Assembly (NCBI RefSeq): GCF_047470865.1
Contig: NZ_JAZDRH010000002.1
Span: 158,981 to 222,980 of the forward strand
Direction of reading: 5' to 3'
Length of the DNA: 64,000 nt
Origin: JAZDRH01 sp047470865
GTDB lineage: Bacteria > Pseudomonadota > Gammaproteobacteria > Pseudomonadales > Pseudomonadaceae
Positions 34,131 through 43,106 of the stretch are shown here, piece after piece. The notes beneath the pieces were generated by a model. The model ran no database searches, was not told where the DNA came from, and saw nothing but the letters and a program-made list of their open reading frames with translations. Position 1 is the stretch's first letter. Every line of letters begins with the position of its first letter. Both the position numbers and the translations under genes were made by a program.

Positions 34131-34970
34131 TCAATTATCAGCAATCAGCCATTTTAGATTATAGCTACCTTTTGTTTGCGCTAATTTCTCTGCCAGCCAC
34201 GGTAATAACTGCTTTAGCTCCTGTTCCAACCCCCAAGGTGCATTACAAATAGCCAAACCTGAACCAGTCAAACGGCTCGCATCATCTGGCTGATGTACAA
34301 ATAACTCTGCTAACAATAATTTAGGTACGCCCGATTTTTCTAAAGCTTTATAAAAATGCTTTAATTGTTTTTGGTCTTTCACTGGATACCAAATAATTAC
34401 AACCGCTTGACGCATTCGTTGCACAGCCTCCTGCAAGGCTTGTACACAACGCTTAAGCTCATCCTCTTTTTCAAAAGGGGGATCAATCAGCATTAATAAA
34501 CGCTTTTGTTGCGTTGGTAATAACGCTTTCGGCGTGTGCCATCCATCACCTTGATGAACTGTTACCCGCCGATCTAGACGCATATTGCCTTTTAACTTAA
34601 CACTATCTTCTGGATGCATTTCATTTAACTGCAAACGATCCTGAGCACGCGATAGGCTTCTAGCAACTTCAGGTGAACCAGGATAAAAACGCAATTCAGT
34701 CTCTGGCTGCATCTGTTTGATTAACTGCAAATATCCTTGCATAGAAGCAGGTGTATCATCACTTTGCCAAATACGCTGAATACCTTGCAAATACTCACCT
34801 GTGCGACCAGCTTCTGAGCCATGGAGGTCATACAAGCCAATACCTGAGTGGCTATCTAAATATGCAATAGGCGCCTCTTTATGTGCCATCAATTCAAAAC
34901 AGTACACTAAAACACTATGTTTAAAGACATCGGCATGATTGCCGGCATGAAACGCATGACGATAATTCAC
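34131..34970 (-). CDS. rlmJ: 23S rRNA (adenine-2030-N6)-methyltransferase
   Basis: The 279-aa protein begins MNYRHAFHAGNHADVFKH, the signature of RlmJ, and has the SAM/catalytic motif LMLIDPPFEKEDE (DPPF). It methylates A2030 of 23S rRNA. It follows damX directly with no gap on the same strand and ends next to the convergent TetR gene. Confidence 0.95.
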   Translation of the reverse strand: MNYRHAFHAGNHADVFKHSVLVYCFELMAHKEAPIAYLDSHSGIGLYDLHGSEAGRTGEYLQGIQRIWQSDDTPASMQGYLQLIKQMQPETELRFYPGSPEVARSLSRAQDRLQLNEMHPEDSVKLKGNMRLDRRVTVHQGDGWHTPKALLPTQQKRLLMLIDPPFEKEDELKRCVQALQEAVQRMRQAVVIIWYPVKDQKQLKHFYKALEKSGVPKLLLAELFVHQPDDASRLTGSGLAICNAPWGLEQELKQLLPWLAEKLAQTKGSYNLKWLIADN

Positions 34971-36359
34971 TTAATCTAACTCTTGCTGAATAGTACTGAA
35001 TGAGCGCGCCCAAGGTTTTGGTGTTTGCATTTTGCTCGGTAACGATGCAATGGCTGCTTGCGCTTGGGCATAGGAATCAAAAGTTCCGTAGGTCACAACA
35101 AACCAAGGCTGCCCTTGATGTTGTTTTCTAAAATAATGGCCATTAACCCCTAATTCTTGCACCAGTTCTTTTGCAGCTTGCTCTGAACGTGAACCAAATA
35201 CTTGTAAGGTGTAATGCGATGTCTTCTGCTGTTTATACCAAGCATTAAGACTTGGCGTTGCATTAGTTGTAGCAGGAACAGTTGGCTGTGGCTGTGGCTG
35301 TGGCTGTGGCTGTGGCTGTGGCTGTGAAGGATGTTCGATAACCGTGTATTGTGCAAGCTCTTCTTCTGGTGTAACCGCTTGTGCTATAGGGTCACGCACA
35401 AGTGGCTGATCTGGAGCTACTTCTACCGCTGGAGTTTTAGGTATCTCCTCTACAGTTTCAGATGGCGTTACAGGCTGATTCAAAGGTAGTAACTGCACCT
35501 TTTGAGGTTGATTGCTTTTAGCAAAATCAACCAAATACCAAGCAACTCCAGCCAAAACAACACAGGCCAATAAGACTAATAGCCAACGTATTGAAGTGTT
35601 TTTCTTGGCCGCAATAGGTTCATCTTGCGAGTCTTCCATTACTTCAATCAGTGTTTGGCGCGCTAGCTGATTAATAGCTGCTGGCCAACCATGCGATTGC
35701 TCAGCAATCTGTGCAACTTCTTCAGCTGTAAAAAGGTCTTTTTCCGTAGTAACACCAGATAGTCTTAAGGCTAGATATTCCCCAACCTCAGCTTGATTCC
35801 AAGGTTGCAAAGCTTCTATATGATAAAGATCTTGATTGTCAGCTACCTCTTGTAATTTCGGCTCAATACTTCCTTGAGCAAACAGAAATACATGCGCAGC
35901 ACCATCTTCTCGTCCTTGCGCAAGACGCAATAAAAATAATAGCCCTGAATCATCAAGGCGATCAGCATCATCCACCATGATATAGATAGGTTTGCCATCT
36001 GCTGCAAGACTTGCAATACGTTCCAATAAAGCTGTTAAATCATCCTCGTCCACCATTAAGGCCTGCGCAACAACGGCCTGAATAGCAGCAGCATCTGCTT
36101 TCAGTTCTGCCTGAATATGGATGGTCTGGATAGGCGCCTTGCTACTTACCTGCATGGCTTTGCGTACAATGCTTTTACCACTACCTCGTGGGCCAGTAAC
36201 AACAAGCAATAAGTTTGAATAACGTGCTAGATGATGAAGCTTTGCTAATAGAGGCTTTCGTTGAGCAGAAAAGAATTTAAAGTTTGGAACAGTCGCTGCA
36301 AAAGGATCATGCGCAAACCCGTAATACGCCAAGTAATCTTCATCTCGTAGGGTGTTCAT
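34971..36359 (-). CDS. damX: Cell-division SPOR protein with AAA ATPase, DamX-like
   Basis: The 462-aa protein has an AAA/ExeA-type ATPase (Walker A TGPRGSGKS, about 60-68; Walker B YIMVDDADRLDD), one membrane segment (WLLVLLACVVLAGVAWYLV, about 260-278), a Pro-rich periplasmic linker with a Gln-Pro repeat, and a C-terminal SPOR domain (YTLQVFGSRSEQAAKELV...WFVVTYGTFDSYAQAQAA) that binds denuded septal peptidoglycan. The frame extends upstream to 36419 inside aroB; ATG 36359 (MNTLRDEDYLAYYGF) is the likely start. Order aroK-aroB-damX is standard for gammaproteobacteria. Confidence 0.9.
   Translation of the reverse strand: MNTLRDEDYLAYYGFAHDPFAATVPNFKFFSAQRKPLLAKLHHLARYSNLLLVVTGPRGSGKSIVRKAMQVSSKAPIQTIHIQAELKADAAAIQAVVAQALMVDEDDLTALLERIASLAADGKPIYIMVDDADRLDDSGLLFLLRLAQGREDGAAHVFLFAQGSIEPKLQEVADNQDLYHIEALQPWNQAEVGEYLALRLSGVTTEKDLFTAEEVAQIAEQSHGWPAAINQLARQTLIEVMEDSQDEPIAAKKNTSIRWLLVLLACVVLAGVAWYLVDFAKSNQPQKVQLLPLNQPVTPSETVEEIPKTPAVEVAPDQPLVRDPIAQAVTPEEELAQYTVIEHPSQPQPQPQPQPQPQPTVPATTNATPSLNAWYKQQKTSHYTLQVFGSRSEQAAKELVQELGVNGHYFRKQHQGQPWFVVTYGTFDSYAQAQAAIASLPSKMQTPKPWARSFSTIQQELD
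35284..35325 (-). repeat. Hexamer repeat (GGCTGT)7 in damX
   Basis: Seven perfect copies of GGCTGT encode a Gln-Pro repeat in the DamX linker (minus strand). The unit keeps the frame, so length can change freely. Confidence 0.95.
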
Positions 36360-36369
36360 TCTATTTCTC

Positions 36370-37467
36370 TTAGATTGTTTCAATAAGTGCCAGGTAATCC
36401 GTTGCCAACACCTGCTCAAGCACTGTTAACGGATAGCCTGCGGTAACACATGCTTTACCCAAATCTTCAAGTAATACTAAACGTAATTGCCCGTCTAGTA
36501 CTTTTTTATCCACTGACATATGCTTTAAAAAATCTGCTGGACACATTCCTTGCGGTGGAATTACTGGCAATTTAGCTGCTTGCAAAAGACGAATACCTCT
36601 GTTTCGTTGCTCTTGAGTTAGCCAGCCTAGTAAATAAGACATCTGTAACGCCATCACTGTGCCAGCTGCAACAGCTTCACCATGTAACCAATTACCATAG
36701 CCTTGCTCGGCTTCGATGGCATGACCAAAAGTATGACCAAGATTTAATGTAGCACGCAACCCTGTCTCACGTTCATCTGCTGCAACAACAGCGGCCTTAG
36801 CCGCACATGAGCGCTCAATAGCATACACAAGTGCCTCTGTATTAAGCGCAAGCAAGTCTTCTATATGCTGCTCTAACCACTCTAAAAAACTATAGTCACA
36901 AATAAGTCCATACTTAATAACTTCAGCCAAACCCGCTGAGATTTCCCGTTGTGGCAATGTATTTAATGTAGTGCTATCTATTACTACTGCTTGCGGCTGG
37001 TAGAAAGCACCTATCATATTTTTACCTAAAGGGTGGTTGATTCCTGTCTTGCCACCTACCGAAGAATCTACCTGAGAGAGCAATGTGGTAGGCACTTGAA
37101 TAAAGTTAATACCGCGTTGATAAGAGGCTGCTGCAAAACCAGCCATATCACCTATCACACCACCACCTAGGGCAATAATTGTCGTGCGCCTATCATTTTT
37201 CTCTGTCAATAAGGCATCAAAAATTAATTGCAAGGTTTCCCAATTTTTAAAACTTTCACCATCAGGCAAAATAATCTCTGTTACTTTGTAGTCTACTAAT
37301 GTCGACTTAACTGTCTGCAAATAAAGAGGCGCTACTGTTGTGTTAGTCACAATAGCCACCTGCTTACCAGCAATATGCTGCTTAAAACAGGATGTATTAC
37401 TTAATACATTTTGTCCTATATAAATCGGGTATGCCCGATCCGCTAAATCCACATTCAGTGTCCGCAT
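36370..37467 (-). CDS. aroB: 3-Dehydroquinate synthase
   Basis: AroB closes the ring to 3-dehydroquinate in the shikimate pathway. The 365-aa protein shows the NAD-binding ALGGGVIGDMAGFAAASYQRGI, the PTTLLSQVDSSVGGKTGIN block, and the zinc ligand motif LNLGHTFGHAIE. A GAGGAA ribosome site precedes ATG 37467. A strong hairpin separates it from aroK. Confidence 0.96.
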   Translation of the reverse strand: MRTLNVDLADRAYPIYIGQNVLSNTSCFKQHIAGKQVAIVTNTTVAPLYLQTVKSTLVDYKVTEIILPDGESFKNWETLQLIFDALLTEKNDRRTTIIALGGGVIGDMAGFAAASYQRGINFIQVPTTLLSQVDSSVGGKTGINHPLGKNMIGAFYQPQAVVIDSTTLNTLPQREISAGLAEVIKYGLICDYSFLEWLEQHIEDLLALNTEALVYAIERSCAAKAAVVAADERETGLRATLNLGHTFGHAIEAEQGYGNWLHGEAVAAGTVMALQMSYLLGWLTQEQRNRGIRLLQAAKLPVIPPQGMCPADFLKHMSVDKKVLDGQLRLVLLEDLGKACVTAGYPLTVLEQVLATDYLALIETI

Positions 37468-37485
37468 TACTTCCTCACAGCCAAT

Positions 37486-37520
37486 AAAAAAGCAGGTTGT
37501 ATAATGCTATACAACCTGCT
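37486..37520 (-). terminator. Terminator-like hairpin between aroK and aroB
   Basis: Arms AGCAGGTTGTAT (37491-37502) and ATACAACCTGCT (37509-37520) form a perfect 12-bp stem with a 6-base loop, followed on the minus strand by six T. It ends about 20 bases before the aroB start, leaving no room for a separate promoter after it. Confidence 0.85.
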
Positions 37521-37545
37521 CAATAATTTCATCGTAAATTGTAGG

Positions 37546-38058
37546 CTAGCCAATATTTTGCGCTAGTTTACTTAAAAGTTCTTGCACCACAATCTTAGGG
37601 GATTGAGTGTCAGTCTCTACAATAATATCCGCAATTTCTCGATAAAACGGCTCGCGTAAGTCGAGTAAACGCTGCAGTATTTCTCGAGGGTTTGGCTGTT
37701 GCAACAAAGGTCTGTTCTTATCTCGACTCGTGCGTTCAAGCTGCTGATCCACAGAAGTGTGCAAATAAATCACAATACCTTTACGTAATGCTTGGCGATT
37801 TTCCAAGCGCATCACCGCCCCACCACCTGTTGCTAAAACAACACCCTGCTCAGAACAAAGCTCCTCTATCATTGATTGCTCACGATCACGAAACCCTTGC
37901 TCACCTTCTAAATCAAAAATTAAAGGAATGATAGCGCCTGTACGCTGTTCAATTTCTTTATCTGAGTCCTTAAAAGGTAATTTAAGCTCTTTTGCAAGTA
38001 AACGTCCGATGGTGCTTTTTCCAGCTCCCATCGGACCAATAAGAATGATGTTTTGCAA
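37546..38058 (-). CDS. aroK: Shikimate kinase
   Basis: The 170-aa kinase has the P-loop LIGPMGAGKSTIGR, the shikimate-binding DSDKEIE and GFRDRE motifs, and GGGAVMR. It phosphorylates shikimate. It follows pilQ by 11 bases, so it is probably on the pil transcript. Confidence 0.96.
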   Translation of the reverse strand: MQNIILIGPMGAGKSTIGRLLAKELKLPFKDSDKEIEQRTGAIIPLIFDLEGEQGFRDREQSMIEELCSEQGVVLATGGGAVMRLENRQALRKGIVIYLHTSVDQQLERTSRDKNRPLLQQPNPREILQRLLDLREPFYREIADIIVETDTQSPKIVVQELLSKLAQNIG

Positions 38059-38069
38059 CTGTGCACCTA

Positions 38070-40121
38070 TTACTGAATACTAACTGCCTTTGTATCCATA
38101 ATACGTGGTGTAATGAAAATTAGAAGCTCTGTTTTTTCATCTTTGATATTAGTGTATTTAAATAGACGACCAAGACCAGGAATATCACCTAATAAAGGTA
38201 CTTTCTCAGTTTTGCGTTGTTGTTCATTTTTAAATACACCACCAATCACAACAGTTTCGCCATCAGCTACTAAAACTTTTGACGTCACTTCATTTTTCTT
38301 GATGCCAGGTACACCGTCATCTCCTGCACCTGCAGTATCAACATCATCATTATTGACTTTAACTTCCATCAAAATGCGATTGTCTGGCGTAATTTGTGGC
38401 GTTACTTCTAGAGAAAGTGCAGCCTCTTTAAACGATGTGCTGGTCGCACCACTAGAGGACGCCTCTTGATAAGGCACTTCTTTACCACGAGTAATTTTGG
38501 CTGTTTCTTTATCAGAAGTAACTACTTTAGGTTGCGAGACAATTTCACCATGCCCTGCTGCTTCCATAGCTGACAGCTCTAAATCAAGCACAGTATTTTT
38601 GGTGATAAAACCAATACCAAAGCCATTTTTAGCAGCACCCCCCATATCCACGAAAGTACCGCCCACATCCGCTGGATTACTTGGTTTAGTACCGTCACCT
38701 GTACGGTTACCGCCTTTACCACTAAAGTTATACTTACTATCTCCGACCATGGCGCCTTTCCACTGCACACCAATTTCACGGTTGAAGTTAACACTGGCCT
38801 CTACAATACGCGCTTCAATCATTACTTGACGTACTGGGATATCAAGTTGAGCGACAATACGACGTAACTCGTCTAGTTGTTCTTGAGTTTGGTAAGCAAT
38901 AATGCTGTTTGTACGGTCATCCACTGTGATTGAACCGCGCTCTTCTTTTGCTTTATCGCCTTTTACAGAGCGGAATAAACCAGCAATATCACTTGCCTTA
39001 GCGTAATTCACTTGGATCAGCTCACGGCGTAAAGGCGCCAACTCTGCTACTTGCTTACGAGACTCTAACTCTTGACGCTCACGAGCAGCAATTTCATCAG
39101 CAGGTGCAACTAAAAGTACATTACCTACTTTACGTGAATCTAAACCTTTGGTTTTCAATACCAGCTCTAAAGCCTGATCCCAAGGTACGTTTTGTAGGCG
39201 TAATGTAATGTTGCCTTGGACAGTGTCACTAGCAACCAAGTTTAAGTCTGTAAAGTCAGCAATTAACTGCAGTACTGAACGCACATCAATATCTTGGAAG
39301 TTAAGCGAGAGTTTTTCACCTGTATAGGCAAAGCGTTCGGCTGTTTGTTTTTCTTTCTGCTCTTGCGTAAGCTCTTTAACACTAATAACTAGCTGATTGC
39401 CACTTTGGTAAGCCAAGTAGTCATAAAAACCTGTTGGCTCAATGGTAATAGAAGCTCCCGCTCCTTTTTGTGCAGCAAGAATGTAATTTACAGGTGTTGC
39501 AAAATCTTTTACATCCAAACGTACGCGTAAAGCATCCGGCAACTCTGCTTTTTTAAAGTTAACCTCAATTTTACCGCCACGATCTTGAATGTCTGGCGTA
39601 ATATCACTACCTGTTAGGTCAATAATAATGTTGCCTTCACCTTTTTCTCCACGTTGGAAATCAAGGTTACTAATACCAGCAGTTTGTACTGCGGCTGGTT
39701 TTGTCATAGGTAGTGTTGTAGAAGGCGCTTGAGATGAGCCTTTAACGCCCTCGCCCATGGTGACAAACAAATTATTACCTTCTGCACGAGTGTTATACCC
39801 TGTGGCAGAGGTTAAATTAATAACTAAACGGGTACGATCTTGCGATTCAATAATATTTAAATTGCGCGCATTTCCTATACCTATCTCTCGATTTCGAGAG
39901 CCCAGCTTATTTTTTACACCCGGCAGATCCAACGCAATACGTGCAGGCTGATCTATTGTATATCCCTTAGGTACAGCAACGGGTTCATCAAAGGTTAATT
40001 TAATTTCTACTTTATCACCTGGTAACGCCGCAATATCTACAGCGTTAAGGTTAGCTGCAATTACCATTGGGGAAACGCAGAGAGCGAGAAAAGACAAACT
40101 GAGTTTTGGCAGTGTATTCAT
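38070..40121 (-). CDS. pilQ: Type IV pilus secretin PilQ
   Basis: PilQ forms the outer-membrane gate for type IV pili. The 683-aa precursor has a signal peptide (LSLSFLALCVSPMVIA), AMIN domains that bind peptidoglycan (about 25-130 and 150-260), a secretin/TonB short domain (LNFQDIDVRSVLQLIADFTDLNLV), N1 domain, and the secretin barrel with QVMIEARIVEASVNFNREIGVQW and VPLLGDIPGLGRLF. An upstream in-frame ATG at 40136 would add five residues; neither has a strong ribosome site. Confidence 0.95.
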   Translation of the reverse strand: MNTLPKLSLSFLALCVSPMVIAANLNAVDIAALPGDKVEIKLTFDEPVAVPKGYTIDQPARIALDLPGVKNKLGSRNREIGIGNARNLNIIESQDRTRLVINLTSATGYNTRAEGNNLFVTMGEGVKGSSQAPSTTLPMTKPAAVQTAGISNLDFQRGEKGEGNIIIDLTGSDITPDIQDRGGKIEVNFKKAELPDALRVRLDVKDFATPVNYILAAQKGAGASITIEPTGFYDYLAYQSGNQLVISVKELTQEQKEKQTAERFAYTGEKLSLNFQDIDVRSVLQLIADFTDLNLVASDTVQGNITLRLQNVPWDQALELVLKTKGLDSRKVGNVLLVAPADEIAARERQELESRKQVAELAPLRRELIQVNYAKASDIAGLFRSVKGDKAKEERGSITVDDRTNSIIAYQTQEQLDELRRIVAQLDIPVRQVMIEARIVEASVNFNREIGVQWKGAMVGDSKYNFSGKGGNRTGDGTKPSNPADVGGTFVDMGGAAKNGFGIGFITKNTVLDLELSAMEAAGHGEIVSQPKVVTSDKETAKITRGKEVPYQEASSSGATSTSFKEAALSLEVTPQITPDNRILMEVKVNNDDVDTAGAGDDGVPGIKKNEVTSKVLVADGETVVIGGVFKNEQQRKTEKVPLLGDIPGLGRLFKYTNIKDEKTELLIFITPRIMDTKAVSIQ

Positions 40122-40160
40122 TATGTTCCGTTCCATTTTCGTCCGGCTAAAATATAAAGG

Positions 40161-40682
40161 TTATGAGCGTTCTTGTAATACCAAAGTACGTGGACGCTCT
40201 AAATAACCTCCTTCCCCGTTTGGTACAATTTCAACAACAGCTATTTCTGATGGTTTAATGGAGATTATTTTTCCATGGTTACGACCTAAATAATCTCCGA
40301 CTTTAACTCTATGAATACCACCATCAGCACGCACTAGCGCATAATAGTTGCTATCTTTAGTTAAAGTACCCACCATAGTGAAGGTTTCAATATTAAAACC
40401 TTCTAAGAACTGCTTAATGCGCGTTTCATCAGGCTTAACATTTTGTGCCACAGCTGCACTACGTAAGGTTTCCAATTTTACTGGCGGCTGAAACGGATTA
40501 CGTTTTGCTGCTACTGTGTAGGTAAATGGTTCATACACTATTTCTTTAGGAAGAGGTTCAATAGGCGTTTTTGAACGGCCTTTAACTTCCGCAGTATAAG
40601 CTTCTAAATCCGAATATCCACCACTACAACCTATAAGGGCAGCAGCAAGACTAGTGACTAGTAATAAGCGTTGCATACGCAT
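40161..40682 (-). CDS. pilP: Type IV pilus lipoprotein PilP
   Basis: The 173-aa precursor has a lipobox (LAAALIGCSG) and the PilP domain (KRNPFQPPVKLE, then MVGTLTKDSNYYALVRADGGIHRVKVGDYLGRNHGKI). It anchors the inner-membrane PilNO pair and docks PilQ. The stop of pilO and this start share one base. Confidence 0.94.
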   Translation of the reverse strand: MRMQRLLLVTSLAAALIGCSGGYSDLEAYTAEVKGRSKTPIEPLPKEIVYEPFTYTVAAKRNPFQPPVKLETLRSAAVAQNVKPDETRIKQFLEGFNIETFTMVGTLTKDSNYYALVRADGGIHRVKVGDYLGRNHGKIISIKPSEIAVVEIVPNGEGGYLERPRTLVLQERS

Positions 40683-41308
40683 TATCGTCTTCCTCCTTGC
40701 TCATTATAGCGGTAGGTCTTCAATACAACATCCATAGCAAGTTTAGCTCCTGAAGCACCTTTGCTTGTAGTCGGCTTAATTGTAAAATCATGCACTGTTA
40801 CAATACGTGGCAGACTGCTCAATACACTAATAAATGTAGCCAACTCGTGATAGCCACCCTCTACTCGTACCTGAATAGGTAGCTCTATATAGAACTGCGA
40901 AGTAACTTCGGGTAATAATCTAATTTGGTCAAACTCTAAGCCGCTTTTCAGACCTGCACTAGTGATATCTTCCAGTAAGCCAGGTACTTCTGTATCTGCT
41001 GGCAACTGTTTCAAAAGTGCCTCAAATGAGGTCTGCATCAACACCATTTGCTCTGTGTATTCTTTCAGATTGGAGGCTTGACGCGCTTTAGTCTCAAACT
41101 CTTGCTTAAGTGTTTCTTCTTTTTGCTCTTCTTGCGCCAAAGTATCAGTGATATCACTGATGTAAAACCAATAACCAGCACCTAAGGTTAAAATAAATAC
41201 CAGAATGCAAGCAATAATGCGTACGGGTAAAGGCCATGAGCCAACATTGTTAATATCTAGCTCGTTAAAGTTAACCTGCTTTAAACTATCAAGCCAATTG
41301 CTACTCAT
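40682..41308 (-). CDS. pilO: Type IV pilus alignment protein PilO
   Basis: The 208-aa inner-membrane protein has one helix (IIACILVFILTLGAGYWFYI, about 30-50), a coiled coil (LAQEEQKEETLKQEFETKARQA) and a periplasmic ferredoxin-like domain. It pairs with PilN. It overlaps pilN by 4 bases. Confidence 0.94.
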   Translation of the reverse strand: MSSNWLDSLKQVNFNELDINNVGSWPLPVRIIACILVFILTLGAGYWFYISDITDTLAQEEQKEETLKQEFETKARQASNLKEYTEQMVLMQTSFEALLKQLPADTEVPGLLEDITSAGLKSGLEFDQIRLLPEVTSQFYIELPIQVRVEGGYHELATFISVLSSLPRIVTVHDFTIKPTTSKGASGAKLAMDVVLKTYRYNEQGGRR

Positions 41309-41874
41309 TTTTTAGCTCCTGCCTCAGCTTCAGGCTTAGTCTGTTTAACACTCAGTTGGAATGTATTAGCCTGATCTACTTCACCAGCGGTTGTTGCCTT
41401 TACCTCTGTTAAGTTTGGGGAGGTCAGCCAATCAGATTCACTTAAATCCCGCATAAGATTAGAAACCTGATTGTTCGATTCCGACGCACCTTGTAAGGCA
41501 ATATAGTCACCTTTCATTTCCAGTGACGTAAAGTACACACCTTCTGGCAAGCGAGTTACAAACTGTTCAAGAATACGCGCTGGTATGGCCCTATTACCTT
41601 GCAAGTCTTGAATAATTTTCATACGTGCAATAAGTTCTTGGCGCTGCTGTTTTAAGGTTTTGATTTGATCAATAGTTTTATCTAAGTCTGATATCTGACC
41701 TTGCAAATAATTATTACGCTCGCGTTGATTATCAACCCACCCATCAAGAATACTACCAGCCACAAAAATCAGCCCTGCACCCACGGCGAGCACTATAATA
41801 ATAGCGATAAGAAAGTGCTGCTTGCGTTCTTCCCTTAGCTCGTCGCGCCAAGGTAATAAGTTAATATTCGCCAT
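41305..41874 (-). CDS. pilN: Type IV pilus alignment protein PilN
   Basis: The 189-aa protein begins MANINLLPWRDELREERKQ, the cytoplasmic motif that binds PilM, then has one membrane helix and a periplasmic coiled coil and domain. It overlaps the pilM stop by one base. Confidence 0.95.
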   Translation of the reverse strand: MANINLLPWRDELREERKQHFLIAIIIVLAVGAGLIFVAGSILDGWVDNQRERNNYLQGQISDLDKTIDQIKTLKQQRQELIARMKIIQDLQGNRAIPARILEQFVTRLPEGVYFTSLEMKGDYIALQGASESNNQVSNLMRDLSESDWLTSPNLTEVKATTAGEVDQANTFQLSVKQTKPEAEAGAKK

Positions 41875-42944
41875 TAGTCAAAACTCCTCATGGCTAGGCC
41901 ACAGGCTACCATTAGCGAGCTAGCATCCTTTGCTAATGCACTAGTATTTACTTTATTGCTTTTTGCCATTGCTACAAATGGATTAGCTACGCTAGTTGAA
42001 GTACCCAATTTTTTCTGAATCATCTTAGATAGACCATCAATGACAGCCGACCCACCTACTAATAAGATATGATCAACTTGCGTGTACTGACCTACCGCAT
42101 AAAAAAACTGTAACGAACGAGAAATCTGTTGTACTACTGACTCAGTGAAAGGTTCTAGCACTTGAGTATAGTAGTCTTCTGGCAACCCGCCTTGTTTTTT
42201 AGCTTGATCTGCTTCCTCGGCTGTTAAACCATAACGGCGCTGGATTTCGTCTGTTAACTGCTTACCGCCAAACAGTTGTTCGCGCGTGTAAATGGATCTT
42301 TGACCATGCATCACATTTAGCGTCATCATAGATGCACCAATATCGACCATAGCCACAACCATGTTGTCTGGATTATTACCGCTGGCTAGCTGCGCTGCCT
42401 GTACGCCATATGAGCGCTCAAGAGCATGCACTTCAATCTCAACAACTTTGGCTTTAATACCTGCTAAAGACAAAGCGGCTTCGCGCACTTCAATATTTTC
42501 TTTTCGACAAGCAGCCAGTAGAACATCATTACGACCTGGAGCCCTAGTACTAGGACCTGTAATTTCAAAGTCGATAGCCACTTCGTCAATTGGGAAGGGA
42601 ATATATTGATCCGCTTCCAATTTAACCTGTGTTTCCAACTCTTCGTCTGACAGGCCTGAGTCCATCTCTATCATTTTAGTGATTACGGCTGAGCCAGATA
42701 CAGCTACAGCTGCTTGTTTCAGGCTAGTTCTAGCCTTAGACAATGCACGTGAGATAGCTTCGCCAACCAATTCAATTTCAACAATATTTTTTTCTGAAAT
42801 AGCATTAGCAGGTAAAGGTTCAATAGCATATGTTTCTAATTTATAGCGCCCAGCAGAACCGCTAAGTTCTACTAGCTTGACTGAGGTACTGCTGATATCA
42901 ATCCCCAGTAGCGCATTCGATTTTTTTCCGAAGAGCCCTAGCAC
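41874..42944 (-). CDS. pilM: Type IV pilus cytoplasmic ATPase-fold protein PilM
   Basis: The 356-aa actin-like protein begins LFGKKSNALLGIDISSTSVKLVEL and has the ATP-binding motifs VAMVDIGASMMTLNV and ILLVGGSAVIDGL. It binds the PilN tail under the inner membrane. First gene of the pilMNOPQ-aroK run and divergent from ponA. Confidence 0.96.
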   Translation of the reverse strand: MLGLFGKKSNALLGIDISSTSVKLVELSGSAGRYKLETYAIEPLPANAISEKNIVEIELVGEAISRALSKARTSLKQAAVAVSGSAVITKMIEMDSGLSDEELETQVKLEADQYIPFPIDEVAIDFEITGPSTRAPGRNDVLLAACRKENIEVREAALSLAGIKAKVVEIEVHALERSYGVQAAQLASGNNPDNMVVAMVDIGASMMTLNVMHGQRSIYTREQLFGGKQLTDEIQRRYGLTAEEADQAKKQGGLPEDYYTQVLEPFTESVVQQISRSLQFFYAVGQYTQVDHILLVGGSAVIDGLSKMIQKKLGTSTSVANPFVAMAKSNKVNTSALAKDASSLMVACGLAMRSFD

Positions 42945-43037
42945 AGTCTACTTCCTATAGGTCAATTACTTTAAAGTAAAATGCATTATTCATTATTTTT
43001 GTGACTAGAGAGCAATGTCTCTAGAAAAAAAAAAATC

Positions 43038-43043
43038 TATAAT
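43038..43043 (+). promoter_or_regulatory. Probable -10 box of ponA
   Basis: A perfect TATAAT lies about 64 bases before the ponA start. The -35 is weak. A 7-bp inverted repeat (CTAGAGA and TCTCTAG, 43005-43024) lies where a -35 would be and could bind a regulator. Confidence 0.45.
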
Positions 43044-43106
43044 GCACACTTTACTCCCATATCAAGCACTACCTAACTCACTTACTTACTTGGAAGCTCG
43101 ATAGCC

